From NCBI GenBank assembly GCA_009760855.2, contig WPIO01000008.1, forward strand, positions 8,975,501 to 9,039,500: DNA of 64,000 nt. Direction: 5' to 3'. Numbering within the stretch: the first letter of the stretch is position 1; every line of letters starts with the position of its first letter. This document shows positions 10,801 to 23,469 of the stretch, piece after piece. Source of the DNA: Cristatella mucedo (taxonomy: Eukaryota; Bryozoa; Phylactolaemata; Cristatellidae). The translations under genes were made by a program, and so were the position numbers. A model generated the notes under the pieces. The model saw only the letters and a list, made by a program, of their open reading frames with translations. It did not search any database and was not told where the DNA came from.

Positions 10801-11682
10801 ATTATTTTGCTGCTTTCTGACATTTTTTCGGTCTCGAGGAACGTGAGACAGCTTCAGTTCACGTTCTCTTCCTTCGATTCCATAGACGAAGTCTTCATCA
10901 TCTGGTTACTGATAATATACCTAATTAGAACAGTAATAACAAGTCACAGAGCCTAGCTGCACGCTTGCATGCAGAATTGGTAGTGTCTACATTTAAAACG
11001 TCTAGCTAAACGTGGCTCAAGCCTCGATAAGAAGCAGAGATTTAATAGAAGTATGCTGGACCAGGCAAGACGACCCTGAGTGTTTGGGAGGACACGCTCG
11101 GGGTTGTAAATTTTTCTCTGTGGTTGTGGGAGTGCAATCATGAGGGGTACTTGAACAACGCCAACTTCGGAGTGGTGACAGGTCAGAACAGTTTGAGCTA
11201 CCTGGCCTAATGAGGTGGTTAGTGGCTGAGCATGTCAGACACACTGTCTCAGCACACACATTTATGTAAAGGCATGATTACCAAAAGATCGTTGACCATA
11301 CAGATTAAAATGAATCCCAGCTTGCAACTGGCTCCGAAAGTTTCTTACTCCACTATGCCAGTCAGGTACGTCTTGTCGATGGAATCAGAATCTTTTCGCT
11401 GCCAGTGAAGAGTAACTGAATAAGGAGTAATTGAAAAGGAACACATACCCACCGCTATCTTGGCTCCCGAGATGGTACCGTAGAAATTACATCATCAAAC
11501 TAAGTCCAGTGGAACATGATCCATTGACGAAAGATAGTGTGTCACGGATCATTGAGCCGGCCATGTGAGCCGAGCAACGGTCGGCCACAGTTCGTAGCAT
11601 CCGATGGCAATCCGGCGATTCCCAGCGTTCGGCCAGGGATGGCAGCCTGCTGCGGCCTGAACGCCGTCGAGCTCAAAAGAAC

Positions 11683-11683
<1 letters not shown>

Positions 11684-11776
<93 letters not shown>
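11684..11776. repeat. (GA)n microsatellite
   Basis: About 46 uninterrupted GA units. It lies between a GC-richer stretch (11540-11680) and an equally GC-rich short segment after it. The open frame across it is a by-product of the repeat. Confidence 0.95.
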
Positions 11777-11781
<5 letters not shown>

Positions 11782-11902
11782 CGCCGGTTCTATGGAAGTG
11801 CTTTTGGTTTATTTGGCAGGCTTCGGATTTCCTCGCTCGCAGTGATTATATACTGATGACGAGTGTCTTCTCAAAACTAGCGGTCCTATTCGATAACAAA
11901 CT

Positions 11903-12070
11903 ATTAGCTGATTTAACAGCCTCTTTTGAATAGCGACAGAAGAGACTTTATGGCTATTACTACCTCTAGCAGTGGCGATAAAGGATCGTCCACTGCCGGA
12001 TTCGAACCCACAACATCGGGGCTGAGGTCGTGAAAAGCAACCGCCTTACCTAGTGTGCCATCACGGCTTT
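11903..12070 (-). mobile_element. tRNA-derived SINE, reversed copy
   Basis: The reverse complement starts with the head GCCGTGATGGCACACTAGG (box A-like). It then has a GGTTCGAATCC-type box B segment, the CACCGCTGC/TAGCC-like body and the AGGCTGTTAAATCAGCTAAT tail. The order and spacing match the forward copies at 39360 and 40409. It is flanked by a diverged direct repeat (11868-11893 and 12073-12099). Confidence 0.8.
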
Positions 12071-13209
12071 CTCTTCAAACCTAGTGGCCCTACTCGAACC
12101 GAGCTCTGCCCATCACTGCTTTGGCATCTTCTATACAGCTGTGGTTATCTAATTTGCACGAAACGGTAACGAGATTTGCATAGTGGCTCGACAAGAGCAA
12201 AACGCTGGCGAGCACTGAGACGGGTGGAAGTCGGACGATCACCCGTGCCCTCTACATTAGTGCGAAACGTGCTGCTGTGGGACGATCTCGATAGGCAATT
12301 GCCAGTTCATTTAAGTGACTAGATCCATTCAAATGTGTATGGAGTCACGTCTCCACGAATAAGAAAGGTTAGCATGATTTTGGCTGGCCTTAACAGACGT
12401 GTGTGCCTCCAAATGGTGGCCCGTCTGAAGCATAGTCGTTTATTTGGTGTCTACCAATTCAATAACAACGTGATCTTCGCGACTTCTTACGAGGCAAGAA
12501 TGGCTTTGAACTTTTGGGCTATGACTCGCTGCTCTACAAGAGGCCAAAGGAGGCATCACGGTAATGGCAAGACCCATTGCTGCTGCAGAAAACAATAGCT
12601 GAACTTAAAGTGCAAGTGTAATAAGTTGCTCCAAAAATGGCTGAGTTAAGAAGCCGGGAAATGAGTTCAAGAATTGTCAGACATGCCGGGAAAAATCAAG
12701 AAGGACCATGTAAGGATGAAATGTTACTGATCGGCCACTGTCATTCCTCTATTACAGACGTAAAAAACTACGGGACCCTCCTCCAGGTGCTTCCTGGAGA
12801 CAAATGCTGCGGAATTGCTATTTGATTCCACCTTTATCATTCAACGTCACGATAACCTGAGAACCCAATCTAGCAATTCGTTCTTAACAGTCCACAGAGT
12901 CTGCACTACTGCAGGTGTATGTGATCTCATGAATTCTGACCGAATAGCAATGAATAAGCTATTCAGAAACTATTCAGAAACTGGACAGCCTATACCTCAA
13001 AATGAGCTCGGTCAATCATCTCGTAGTAGGTATTTACCGTCAAGTATGACGGGAAAAGTGTGACGCACTAGTTCGTCGTACTTCGGCTTTTGTCTCAGTC
13101 TTTCTGGTGCATTGTGGGGCTGGCACGACTGAGGAACGGCTCCAGCTGAGCGAAGTCATGCTGCTTCTGCTTCTTCGTCAGTCTCTGCCGCCCATTGTTG
13201 CTGGCTAGA

Positions 13210-13345
13210 ACGCCTCTTCCTTTGCAGCTAATGTAAAGTGCCTTGAAACAGAAAGAGTTTTCTGAGGGCCCGATATCAAATGCATTGTGATGATGATGAT
13301 GATGATGATGATGACGATGATGATTATTGTTATTATTATCGAGGA
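13210..13345 (+). mobile_element. Family A retrotransposon, minimal 3' end
   Basis: The sequence matches the last 100 or so bases of family A: TTTGCAGCTAATGTAAAGTG, the hairpin region with TTCTCTGAGGG, then a (GAT)n/(TTAT)n tail at about 13287-13340. Nothing upstream of it aligns to the UTR of the other copies. Confidence 0.65.
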
Positions 13346-16240
13346 TACTCCTTTGTATCTTGCTGATCGTCTTGTCGTAGGAAACCCGCCAGGCTGGCTC
13401 AGACGTCCATTTACGAGTGGCTGACCCATAAGTGAAAGCGTCGGCTCGTCCGAATTTATGCTTAAATTTACAAGGGCAAAGGTTTATACTTAATTATCCA
13501 AATAAAAAATATCTTATTAGGAATTTATAATTCTTTATTTAAATGAACAATATTCTAATTAGAAAGGCACACTTCTCAATTAGAGCAAACCTAGTCGATG
13601 TAATACCTAGGTCCGTGGCTTTGTAAACATTCCACCTACTTTACGATGCTGGACTTAGGCCATGCTTTTCTAAGGACTCGTCGTACTGAAGGAAAATTGA
13701 CACCGCCGATCGCTTCTTGTTGAATAAGCAAGTTCACCCCCCCCCCCGCTATTGTCACTTTAATGTCTCCCTCAACTTCCGTTTTCAAACCACGCCTGCT
13801 CTTTCGAGCCTCTTCTTATTGGTAGCCATCAGAATTTTGACAAGATTCCTAATTTAAATTTAAATAGACATGATTTTATTTATAAGAGCACTTGTTTATG
13901 AATGCGGTCAAATCTAATCCAAAATCTGCTTGCCTTTAGTCTATTTTAGATAACGCATCGCCTTTAGCCTTTGATATTCGGTTTTATGTTCCGTCTATTC
14001 GTCAACCATCCAAGCTGATTAAGTCTCTGGAGCGATTAAACTATCACTAATTAAATGTTAGTTTGTGTAAGCTTTTTGCAACAAACTAGTTTATTTTTTC
14101 AAATTATGTAAAAATGGAGTCGTTTCAGGTCATTAGAGTCTTAAAGGATTGATTTTTCATCAGATTCCCCCTTTTCGTCTGCAGATCACATTTAAATGCT
14201 CCTGCTACATGATCTAATACTGCAGTTTTAGGCTATGCAGTTCTCATCATTCATCATCCAACTCGTTCAGAGATTAGATAAACAACGTACACTGGCTTTG
14301 GGTACCGTTTGGTGAATTATAATCACCAGGTGTTGTTAGCGAGCGAACTTAAAGATTAGAGAACTCATGCTATTTTTGGCAGATAATTAGTCATAATTTT
14401 TTTTTTATAAATTATTCACTTGTTATGCTCTTCCTCCGGACCCCCAGGTATAAAATGTAAGGTTGAATTAAGGAGTTAGCTGCTTCATTAATTTGCTTGG
14501 TGTTTCTACTCTACGGCTGCATTTTGAAAAGGTACCGAGAGCAGGGCCACCTTTTTGGTGCTAGGCCAATGGAAAAAAGAGCGACACAAATGATTCATTG
14601 AATCGTAGGTCAGGCGCATTCAGGGATACACAAGATTGTTAAACTGTCCATAGAGCTGATAGTTTCTCTAAGCTACGTCCTAACCAGATAATTCAAAATC
14701 AGGCATTGGCCCTCTCGAAGTAAATTGACTCGTAACATGAGTGCTGAAGGGATCGCTTTCGAAGTACCCTCCGGCGACGTCAGAGCCTCATTGCCCCTGC
14801 TAACACAAATCCAAAACTGCCGAAGGCAGGCTCCTGCTCTGCGGCAGGTGTCCATAGCTCGCCTACATAATATCCTAGCAGCACTACAGGAAATATAAGC
14901 GTCCATCCTAAATGAGTCACGAATCAGTTTGGTGAATGGGTATTGCTCAAAGGAAAGGATCCTTTGGGAGACGCAGTGCTGCCGCAATGCCAATCACTAG
15001 TCAATGGTCAAGAAAATTACCAGCTTTTAATAACGCAGCCGGCAGCAGAACATGGACCAAAGTAAAGACGGAGCAAGAATAAGCAACCGACAGGTTCAAT
15101 ATATAGTAGTCCTAAACAATAAATATTGGCTGAGAAAGCCATCACGCGTAAACATATTTATACCACTGGCTCCACTTCAGGAACACGCTCCGATCAGTCG
15201 TAGCTGATGTGGCCATGGATGAGCTCAATCGGCCAGGGGACACGCGACGTTCAGCCAACCGGCGTCAGGGCTGGTATACGGCTCCAAAAATAAACCCGAC
15301 GTCCTGAATCAGCCAGTGCTGTACTGCAGGTCAAGGTGGGGTTGCTCCGAGGTGAGGTATAGGCACATTAGACGTGGAGCGGTATAAGTCGACATCCGGT
15401 AGCTACCTCTACAAAGAATTGGTCTTGCCCGTTTTCGCAGAGCTTTAAGCTCCGCTCGGAAGACGCTCGACCATCGATCGGCGGTCGCACAATCTTGAAC
15501 GCGAGCTGGATCAAAATAGTCTTGGAGCCGCTGCGAGGAGACTGGTGGTGCACTTACTCGCAATGACGCTAAGCATGTCGAGGTTAATAATTGAATGCCT
15601 TCCTCTGGAGAACAATGCGCTGCTGCTGATTGAAGGCCTCAACCTCGAAGCGATCTTTTACCTAGAGAAAAAGGAATGCAGAGCACATTTCCTGAGAGCC
15701 CTACGCTGCTGCTCGCCACAAGCGCGCGAACCGAACCAACAAGTGTTTTTCTGTTTAGCATTTTCCTTGTAAGAAAAAGTACCCCCATTTTTCAAGAATC
15801 AAAAGCTATGCAAGTAAGTCTCGCCATTACTAGTGTGTCCTTAGACTTGTCTTGCACAAATTACCCTTTTAGCGGATCTGCAATCGCAGTAGCTACTTGT
15901 AGAACCACTGATGGCCCCCTTTGAGACAAGAGCGTAACGTACCAGCCTAAGGCATGCGGAGCCAGACGCCTCATCAGAATTAAGCGAAAGAAATTGAAAG
16001 TGCAGTGAAAAATCCCAATACAGTGCACCTCCACAAGTAGCTCCAAAAATGCCACGGGACTAAGTGGGCAGGACAATTGGGGAGTGTTTTTTATAGCATG
16101 CTCAAAGCCGGTGCGGCTTTAGGTAACCCTCTGGATAATGATCTAAGACTTAGCCTTGACGCCACATGGGCCAAAATCTACTGCGGCTGCCCGCGAAGCT
16201 CGGGAGCACCTCGTGTGGAGCCGTTCGCCGCCGCGGAGAG
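13346..16240. other. No recognised gene
   Basis: AT-rich from 13450 to 14650, then more balanced (14650-16240). A short poly-C run occurs at 13738-13747. Several open frames of 70-106 codons occur on either strand in 14670-15925, but I recognise no domain, and none has a convincing start, splice-site pair or codon pattern. The segment 15040-15570 is GC-richer and could be old mobile DNA. Confidence 0.5.
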
Positions 16241-16241
16241 G

Positions 16242-16541
<300 letters not shown>

Positions 16542-16559
16542 GACTATATACCAGAGGTG

Positions 16560-18620
16560 GAGGCAATACAGGTAACAAATTTTAAGATAGCTATCTACTT
16601 TAGTGAGTTATGCAGCAATTAGACTGCGTTTGTCTATGTTTTATAAAATATCAGTTAATATTAAAACAATGGTTTGCTTAATATTTCTCGGATAGATAGG
16701 ATGTCAATCTCTGTTAATATGTCATCGCAATCCAACAGGACTAGACCAGATGCACTTCTTTTAAAGTGAGTTTAATAAAATAGAGAGAGAGACTAAGGTG
16801 ATGTGTAGCCAAGTGTTACAAAGGCAGCTTCTCCTGACGGTACAACACCTAAAGCACGAGTTGCTCCTATTCCTATGAATTGCAAAGTAATATGCCAAAA
16901 CCTCGATTCAGAATTAAGCCTCTCTGTTACAACCAAATAAACAACTATTATTAGAACTATTATTAGAAATATTTTGTAATTCCATCTGATTTCCGCCTAA
17001 GTAGCACCTCTCAATCAATTCCTCATCAAACAGCCAGAAGTCACTGATCTTCAAAGAACCGGCCCCCTTGGTTAATAATGCAGGCAATGCATCGAAGCAG
17101 CACCGCTACTTACTTAGGTTGGCTAATTATCGCTGTCGCTGCGCAACTGTATCCTCAAAGTATTTCAACAAAGTACCCTAGCCGAGGATGAAGAAAATAA
17201 ATGCGGCTCAAAGCAAGCCATTTTGACAAAGAAAAGTTCGACGTGTCAGAGAGTATTTGCTGTTTGCATGAATTTCTCGACAGGCTTCAGTTACACGTTC
17301 CTGATCTTAAAAAGACTGGATTTTGAATTATTATATATGGAATTTGCAGGGAGATACATTCCACGTATTCATTATGCACGATATTGAGGTCTCATGCACT
17401 GAAGAGTACTAATAACGAATGAAGGGTGCGAACAAATATGCCTGCAAGAACACGTGCAGAAATAGCGAATGGGATAGAATTGATACTGATCATGGCAATC
17501 CCTTGACAGAAAAATGCGCAAATATATACATTGAGTCTCATATATTTTCATCTCATATCTAAACTGAATTTATAAATTTTTAATGATAAGTGTACATCAT
17601 ACTGTTGTTAAGTGACCGGTGGTTGTACCCATTGCTGTAACTAGCTAGTATGTTTGAACAAATCACGACAAAAATGGTTCTTACCTTCAAAAACTGCTCA
17701 TGTTAATAATTGGGAAAACAGATTTATCGAATTGTTAAACCTGGATTATGGTGGCTTGTGTTATTCAGTACACATAGAACAGTATTTAGTGATGCTGTTT
17801 AAATTTATGCTAAGTGAATTGATCTTGTTGCACTGAATTATATTTAAAAATGTAGGTAGGAAAACTCCCTACTGTCAATGCTCTCAGGTAGAAGAATCGT
17901 ATAGGGAATGTATACTGCCCACAAGAAACCTGGCAACATTAGCGATTCATAAATTTTCTGTGATGGCATGGAATTTAACTACTCTTTTATTCTGCTGTGG
18001 CTGCCGCTGAATCAATGAGTCAAACTCTGAGTCATTATAAAAGTCTGAAGTGGAAAATCATTTAGTACAGAATTGGAGTTTTTGTTGTGGTTGCTGGCAA
18101 TATTATTGCTGTTATCACTGCAAACTTTGAAATTATGGTGGACCAATAACGAGTCAAGTGGTTAATGTTTCCTACTCTGATACTTCTATGCTCACCACGT
18201 TGCCTATATGAGATAACTTGTAGTGCAGTTGACAACCAAACTACCTTTTTTCTTAAGGCTACTTGTTTATTTTGATCGTGAACCTCACATAAATGAGGTT
18301 TCTATATTTATTTGAAATTAATTATTCCGATGAAAATATTTTTAGGCAGTGTTAGATATTGTAAATTTAGTTTGAAGCAATAAAAAGACATTCTATTCGG
18401 TTTCCCTTGACTATAAGCTCTGGAATTCATATGCTATAAATATGTGGCTCAACTTAAAACCGAAATTAATATTAATGTTTGCCAACAGGTATAGCTGCTA
18501 CTTTAAGGCCTTAATTGCAGACAAATTAAAATTACCGGAGAATTTCACACCTTACTAATGTTTTGAGTCTAGGAAATGCTAAGTATTGCTCTCCCAATCA
18601 CAATCACAAAAGGGTGGGTT
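16560..18620. other. AT-rich DNA without a recognised gene
   Basis: No open frame over about 60 codons and no family-level similarity that I can see. No repeat shared with the rest of the window was noticed. Confidence 0.5.
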
Positions 18621-18627
18621 CTTAAGT

Positions 18628-18747
18628 TTTATTAAAGTCGCAACTCATCATTATAAGAATGATAAAAATCTTCACGTGAAAAAGGTATTTATTAAAGTCG
18701 CAACTCAGCAATATAAGAATGATAAAAATCTTCACGTGAAAAAGGTA
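18628..18747. repeat. 60-bp direct tandem duplication
   Basis: Two adjacent 60-bp units (18628-18687 and 18688-18747) start TTTATTAAAGTCGCAACTCA and end with CTTCACGTGAAAAAGGTA. They differ only at about two positions (TCATT against GCAAT). There are no further units on either side. Confidence 0.95.
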
Positions 18748-19124
18748 GAGTTTTGATTTAGTTGTTAGAATGCTCATCAAATCATAAACTGAGATTGGGA
18801 TTTTCAGACCTCTCTTTGAAATTAGAAATGCAAATTTAAGAATTGACGCTTTGGTTCAAGTGTGATTGCATTTTCTGCCAGGAAAAAATGTCAAACTAAT
18901 TAAAATGAAATTTCTGCAGAAAGATATTTTAATTTGCATTCAATATTTACTACTAGTCGAATGTTCATTTTATTCTTCATAAGCACTTTTTTCTCTGAGT
19001 AGGCAATTTTGATGAATCTCCTGTAGTGATCAATATATTGACAACTGTATTACCAATGAAGTATTAAGAATCACTACCCTACAAGTTGCCGATGTAATTG
19101 CCCAACAAATCCACCCTTTTAAGT

Positions 19125-19180
19125 CTAAGCAAACAAGGTGCAGCTGTACCTATACTTTGATCCATCGTAGCCTTTTCACA
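19125..19180 (+). mobile_element. Family A RT scrap (post-YADD segment)
   Basis: The short piece reads QLYLYFDPS, the segment after the YADD motif in these elements. It is flanked by sequence I cannot align and precedes the family B element. Confidence 0.4.
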
Positions 19181-19328
19181 CGTCAAACTCTAAGGTTTTG
19201 CTTACATCAGCACTTTCCTGACTGAAAAAAATGGATGACGACTAAAAAAAATTATTAGTTATTGGTAAGCATAATCGTACTTAGAAGTTCAAAAGTCTAC
19301 CCATACATGGGCTCTGTCTGCTTCTCTC

Positions 19329-22090
19329 ATGCAGCATCTGCATGAATCAAAGTCCACATGTCCTGTGTACAGTTGCGATTCAATATACCGGCCTCCTTCT
19401 GGCTGTCTAAACTTGTTTATAGAGGAGTTTTCAGAGTTCCTCGCTAAAATATTTGTGTGTGACAGGCCGTTACTGATTGTAGGAGACTTCAATATTCTCG
19501 TTGACAACCCTAGCAACAGTCAGGTCCGCTTATTTCTTGACTGTCTGGAGAAATTTGGTTTGGCCCAACACGTTAATCATAGCACCCACGTCAGTGGCCA
19601 CATTCTAGATCTCGTGATCACTAGGGATGTCCTCCCCACTGACTTTGTGGTGTGCCCACTGACCCTCTCAGATCATTGTTCGGTCTCGTTTACTGTTCCT
19701 GCTACCTCGTACGTACAGGGCAATGTCGAATTTGTCAAACAACGTAACTTGCAAAGCATTGACATGGACAAGTTTTTGAAATCTGTTTGTGATGCAGGCC
19801 TTCTTGATCTGCATTCAGACTCGACCAGCAGCCTCGATAGCCTCACTGATGCGATGAACATGACACTCAGGAGAGTTCTTGACAAGCATGCTCCCGTTCG
19901 CTCTATCCGTGTTCAAAGTCGTTGAGATTCCTTTCAATTTACAAAAAACTCCTTAAGATGCGGCGTGTTAAGCGCAGGCTGGAACGTCGTTTCAAGAAAT
20001 CGGGGTCTGAGGCAGACCTAGTCAATTTTAAAGACTTCCTTCGAGTTTACACCCGAAAGCTTAAAAAAGCCAGGGCTTCTTTTTTTATTAGAAAGCTGAA
20101 TTCCTGCCAGTCGGACACTAAAGGGATTTATAAGACAGTAAACCATTTACTGGCCAATGCTGTGAGGTCTGACTCCCCAGATATTTAGGGCTCAGCCGAA
20201 CAGTTTTTAGCCTTCTTTACTAAAAAAATTGTGCACATTCGTGCCTCCATTAAGCCCCCCTCCTACCAAAGCAATCGCCGTTCCTCAACCTGTGACCTTT
20301 CTTAAAAGGTTCTCCGATGTTTCTGCCTGTGATGTGGCTGCCTTAATAAGGTCTAGCAAAAAGAGCTCGTCTCCTGAAGACCCTATACCTTCATCTCTGT
20401 GGTCTTCACTTGCAGACCAACTTAGCCCTGTCATAACCAAGATTTTTAATGCTTTTTTGGGAAAAGGGGTCGTCCCCAAGTCCTTCAAATCGGCAATCGT
20501 TAGACCTATTCTCAAAAAGCCTGGATTAGACCCAGAGGTCCTAGCAAACTATCGTCCAGTTTCCCTTCTTCCGTTCTTATCAAAGATTCTTGAAAAAATG
20601 TTGCTAAGCAGCTAGTTGAACATATTGAAAATAATGGAATGTCACAAACATTTCAACCAGGGTTCAAGAGGCAGCACTCTACTGAAACTGCTCTCCTCCG
20701 TGTTAACAATGACATTCTACGTGGCAACGAAGACTAGAATGTCACTGCCCTAGCTCTGCTAGATCTGTCTGCTGCCTTCGACACCATTGATCACGAAGTT
20801 CTGCTTGCACGATTGAGAACAACGATCGGTCTGGCAGACGAAGCACTGGCGTGGTTTAAATCATACTTGTCTGATCGTGTTCAATCCGTGTCGTGTAGGG
20901 GTCAGGTCTCAGACACGAGAAGGGTCACCTGTGGAGTCCCTCAAGGGTCTGTACTCGGTCCCTTGCTGTTCTCCATTTATACACAACCACTGGGAAAAGT
21001 GATTAAGGCCCATGGAATAGGATATCACTTCTATGCTGACGATACTCAGCTGTATTTGTCATTTAAACCGTCGGAATCTGCTGCAGCAACTGAGAAACTG
21101 AATGCTTGCCTTGCCGATATTCGATCCTGGATGTTGGAAAACTTCCTGAAATTAAATGACGATAAAACCAAACGGCTGCTCATAGGACACCCTAATTGTG
21201 TGGCTGGATTAAAAGGCTTTGCTCTTCTAATAGGTGATGCTATTGTGCGACCTCCACCACGTGCTCGTAATCTAGGTGTCGTGTTCGGCAGCTGCCTCAA
21301 TTTCAAAACCTTCATTCAGAAGACTGCCACTACAGCTAGCCATCACATCCGATCCCTGTCCATGATTAAAAGCTGTCTCCCACAGTGGCTTGTAAAAAAT
21401 TTAACTAACTCTTTAGTTCTGTCTCGGCTTGATTATTGTAATTCCCTTTTGGCTGGGCTGCCAAAGAAAACTATTATGCCACTACAGCCGACTATGAATA
21501 TGGCTGCAAGGCTGGCCTTCAAGTCCCAGCGGTTTGAGCACGTGTCACCTCTGCTGAAAGAGCTAGGATGGTTGCCGGTTGAGCAAAGGATACAGAGCAA
21601 AGTTCTTATGCTGACCCACAAGGTCTGCCACGGCTTGGCTCCTTTGTACCTAGCTGAACTGCTGCATCAGTTTCAGCCTGTTCGCGTCCTCAGGTCCTGT
21701 GTGGACAATAAATTAGCTGTCCCATTCCTCCGCTTAAAGACAGTTGGCGACAGAAGCTTTAGGTTTGCAGGTCCTAGCCTTTGGAACTCGCTTCCACAAT
21801 TCTTACGCAACGACAACTACTCTCCAACTGCCAACTATGGCACATCTTTTTCAGCGGTCCTGAACTGCTACTTCTATGCTACTCACTACCTCAACTGCTC
21901 TCCTGACTCTGCTATGCTTCCCACTTTCTCTTTGTTGCGTGAGACGAAGTCTGTTGGCTACCGAAGGCGTACCGAGAGCCGCTTAGGCTGTGAGTGCCTA
22001 TACAAAACTCTCCTGCATAACACCCACATGGTCTTTATGACTTAGTGGAGTTACTGACGGAGATACATTACATTAAATTACATTAAATAA
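19329..22090 (+). mobile_element. Non-LTR retrotransposon, family B (5'-truncated, broken)
   Basis: This is the best-preserved retroelement in the window. In order: the C-terminal half of an AP-like endonuclease (19329-19924, with YRPPSG, LLIVGDFNILVD and GHILDLVITRD), a linker rich in Lys/Arg, the fingers of the reverse transcriptase (20229-20612, VRPILKKPGLDPEVLANYRP), and palm and C-terminal domain (20738-22045). The element is dead. The frame shifts near 19922, 20188-20230 and 20610, and stops stand at 20186-20188 and 20735-20737. The catalytic start of the endonuclease is missing. The 3' end is a short (ACATTAAAT)n tail at about 22064-22090, unlike the hairpin and ATA tail of family A. 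It looks CR1/L2-like from motif style; a tree would be needed to fix the clade. Confidence 0.9.
20738..22045 (+). CDS. Reverse transcriptase C-terminal open frame (family B)
   Basis: About 435 codons are open after the stop at 20735. They contain RT motif A ([16 protein letters not shown]), motif B ([13 protein letters not shown], about 20932) and motif C (FYADDTQLY, about 21032; both catalytic Asp present). The thumb and the C-terminal block follow ([37 protein letters not shown], and [20 protein letters not shown]). No cellular gene function is implied. The open frame is a remnant; without the upstream half it cannot yield a complete retrotransposon protein. It may be kept open merely because the insertion is fairly recent. 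Confidence 0.85.
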   Translation, partial: NVTALALLDLSAAFDTIDHEVLLARLRTTIGLADEALAWFKSYLSDRVQSVSCRGQVSDTRRVTCGVPQGSVLGPLLFSIYTQPLGKVIKAHGIGYHFYADDTQLYLSFKPSESAAATEKLNACLADIRSWMLENFLKLNDDKTKRLLIGHPNCVAGLKGFALLIGDAIVRPPPRARNLGVVFGSCLNFKTFIQKTATTASHHIRSLSMIKSCLPQWLVKNLTNSLVLSRLDYCNSLLAGLPKKTIMPLQPTMNMAARLAFKSQRFEHVSPLLKELGWLPVEQRIQSKVLMLTHKVCHGLAPLYLAELLHQFQPVRVLRSCVDNKLAVPFLRLKTVGDRSFRFAGPSLWNSLPQFLRNDNYSPTANYGTSFSAVLNCYFYATHYLNCSPDSAMLPTFSLLRETKSVGYRRRTESRLGCECLYKTLLHNTHMVFMT

Positions 22091-22184
22091 AGTGACCTTT
22101 CACTAGATGATCAGCGCCAGGCAAGGCTACCTAATTTCACAACATAACATTGCAAACATCTGAGCCTGTTGAGAGGCGTAAACT

Positions 22185-22640
22185 GCATCCATAATGGTCC
22201 ATGAATTTGCTACATCACCACTCGACTTCTTTAAGTCTCTGCTAGCATGTTCTTCGGCCAATGCAGGCAGGAGCTTACAGTTGGTGCTAACTCTTCAGCC
22301 AGGCTTGTCTGTCGTGAGCATCGAAGTTGCCACATACACAACTTCTCCAGAGATTCACGGGCGCCGCATCAAATAATCAAATAGCGTATCAATATCTAGA
22401 TTTAGTTACACACTTTCGGCACTTCAGTTCTCACGCCCCAGCTGTCCCATCAGACCTACATCCCAAGCAGGCCAGGCAAAGTACCACCAACTTTTTGGAC
22501 ACAGGTCATTAAAGCTGTGCCTCAAAATTAAAATTGAGCACTCTGGAGCCTGTGCCCTTAGTTTGCATACTCCCAAATTATAGAAATCTCTCCCGACTGA
22601 CCTTATATAATCTCCCGACTTAGATGCTTTTCAACGTTCC
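22185..22640 (+). mobile_element. Family A retrotransposon, degenerate plus-strand fragment
   Basis: The fragment starts with a match to the VHEFATSPLDF... region upstream of the C-terminal block. Shifted frames then match the LQLVL...ARLVCRE and later RAFSSYAPKAWNSLP segments of family A. It lies directly behind the family B tail. No 3' UTR hairpin is visible. Confidence 0.65.
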
Positions 22641-22763
22641 CTTTCCTCCGAGAATTTGCTGGATCTTTGGGTCTTTGTCAGAATTCTGTCAGTATAATGT
22701 CAGTTTTATATGATGTGTGATTATCCCTGCTGACAATGCTCATGTTATCACTAAACGTATTGA

Positions 22764-23463
22764 TATACAATCATCCTTCGCCACTTCGCGTTTCGACTTT
22801 CGCGGCTTCGCTGTATCAACTCTTTAATTAATATGCATGTAATTGAAAAGGCTTCTGCCTTTTCAATTACATGCATATTAATTAAAGAGTTAATCAAGAT
22901 AGTGAAATTGATACAGGGCGCTCTTGGTTTTCTGAGTCAATTATAGACCCCTATATTACAATAAAAAGTAAAATTATCATAAATAAGCTCTGTAGGTCTA
23001 TGCATTCGAGCACCCCAGCATACCCTTCAAAACCAGGTGCAGCCGCTCGACTACTCCTTGTGTTGGGCCTGAACTTTTTTCCATAACATATGGTGTGGTG
23101 AAACCAAGCCAATCAGAGCGTGCTGTTTATTGTTTCACTATCCTAGTGCAAGAACTTTATATGTGCTTGTAATTAAATGTACGATAGTAATAATATGATA
23201 TTTTAACGTCTAATTTGTCTTATTTTCTCTCATTTTGACTGATATATTTGTAAATACAAGTGTAATGATGACTATTCCGGTGTTATTTCACATTCAGAGG
23301 GCTCAAGTAGTGCTAAGAACTGTATTTAGAGGGTCACGAACAGGTTTTATATGCTCCAACTACAAAAATATTTAATTCATAAATATAATGCTACTTCGCC
23401 GAAATTCACTTATCGCGGTCGAGTCTGGAACTAGTTAACCGCGATAAACGAGGGACGACTGTA
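22764..23463. mobile_element. MITE with Tc1/mariner-type ends (about 700 bp)
   Basis: The left end TACAATCATCCTTCGCCACT and the right end, read inward as TACAGTCGTCCCTCGTTTAT, share about 14 outer bases (TACARTCRTCCYTCG). They are flanked by TA dinucleotides as expected for a TA target duplication. The inner parts of the two ends differ: the left continues with CTTCGCG units, the right with CGCGGTTAACTAGTTCCAGA. No transposase is encoded. The outer sequence resembles Tigger/pogo-like TIRs known from many animals. A perfect 35-bp-arm palindrome lies inside (22818-22891). Confidence 0.7.
22818..22891. repeat. Perfect palindrome, 35-bp arms, 4-base loop
   Basis: Arms at 22818-22852 and 22857-22891 are exact reverse complements around a TTCT loop. 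A second, shorter inverted match flanks it: CTGTATCAAC at 22811-22820 against TTGATACAG at 22908-22916. The arms are AT-rich and contain ATGCATGTAATTGAAAAGGC. It would form a very stable hairpin or cruciform. Confidence 0.97.
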
Positions 23464-23469
23464 TATACC

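Noticed and set aside
12335-13063. Three successive 60-87 codon plus-strand frames
   Set aside because: No recognisable domain, no consistent splice sites and stops between them; could be old mobile DNA but not supported as a gene.
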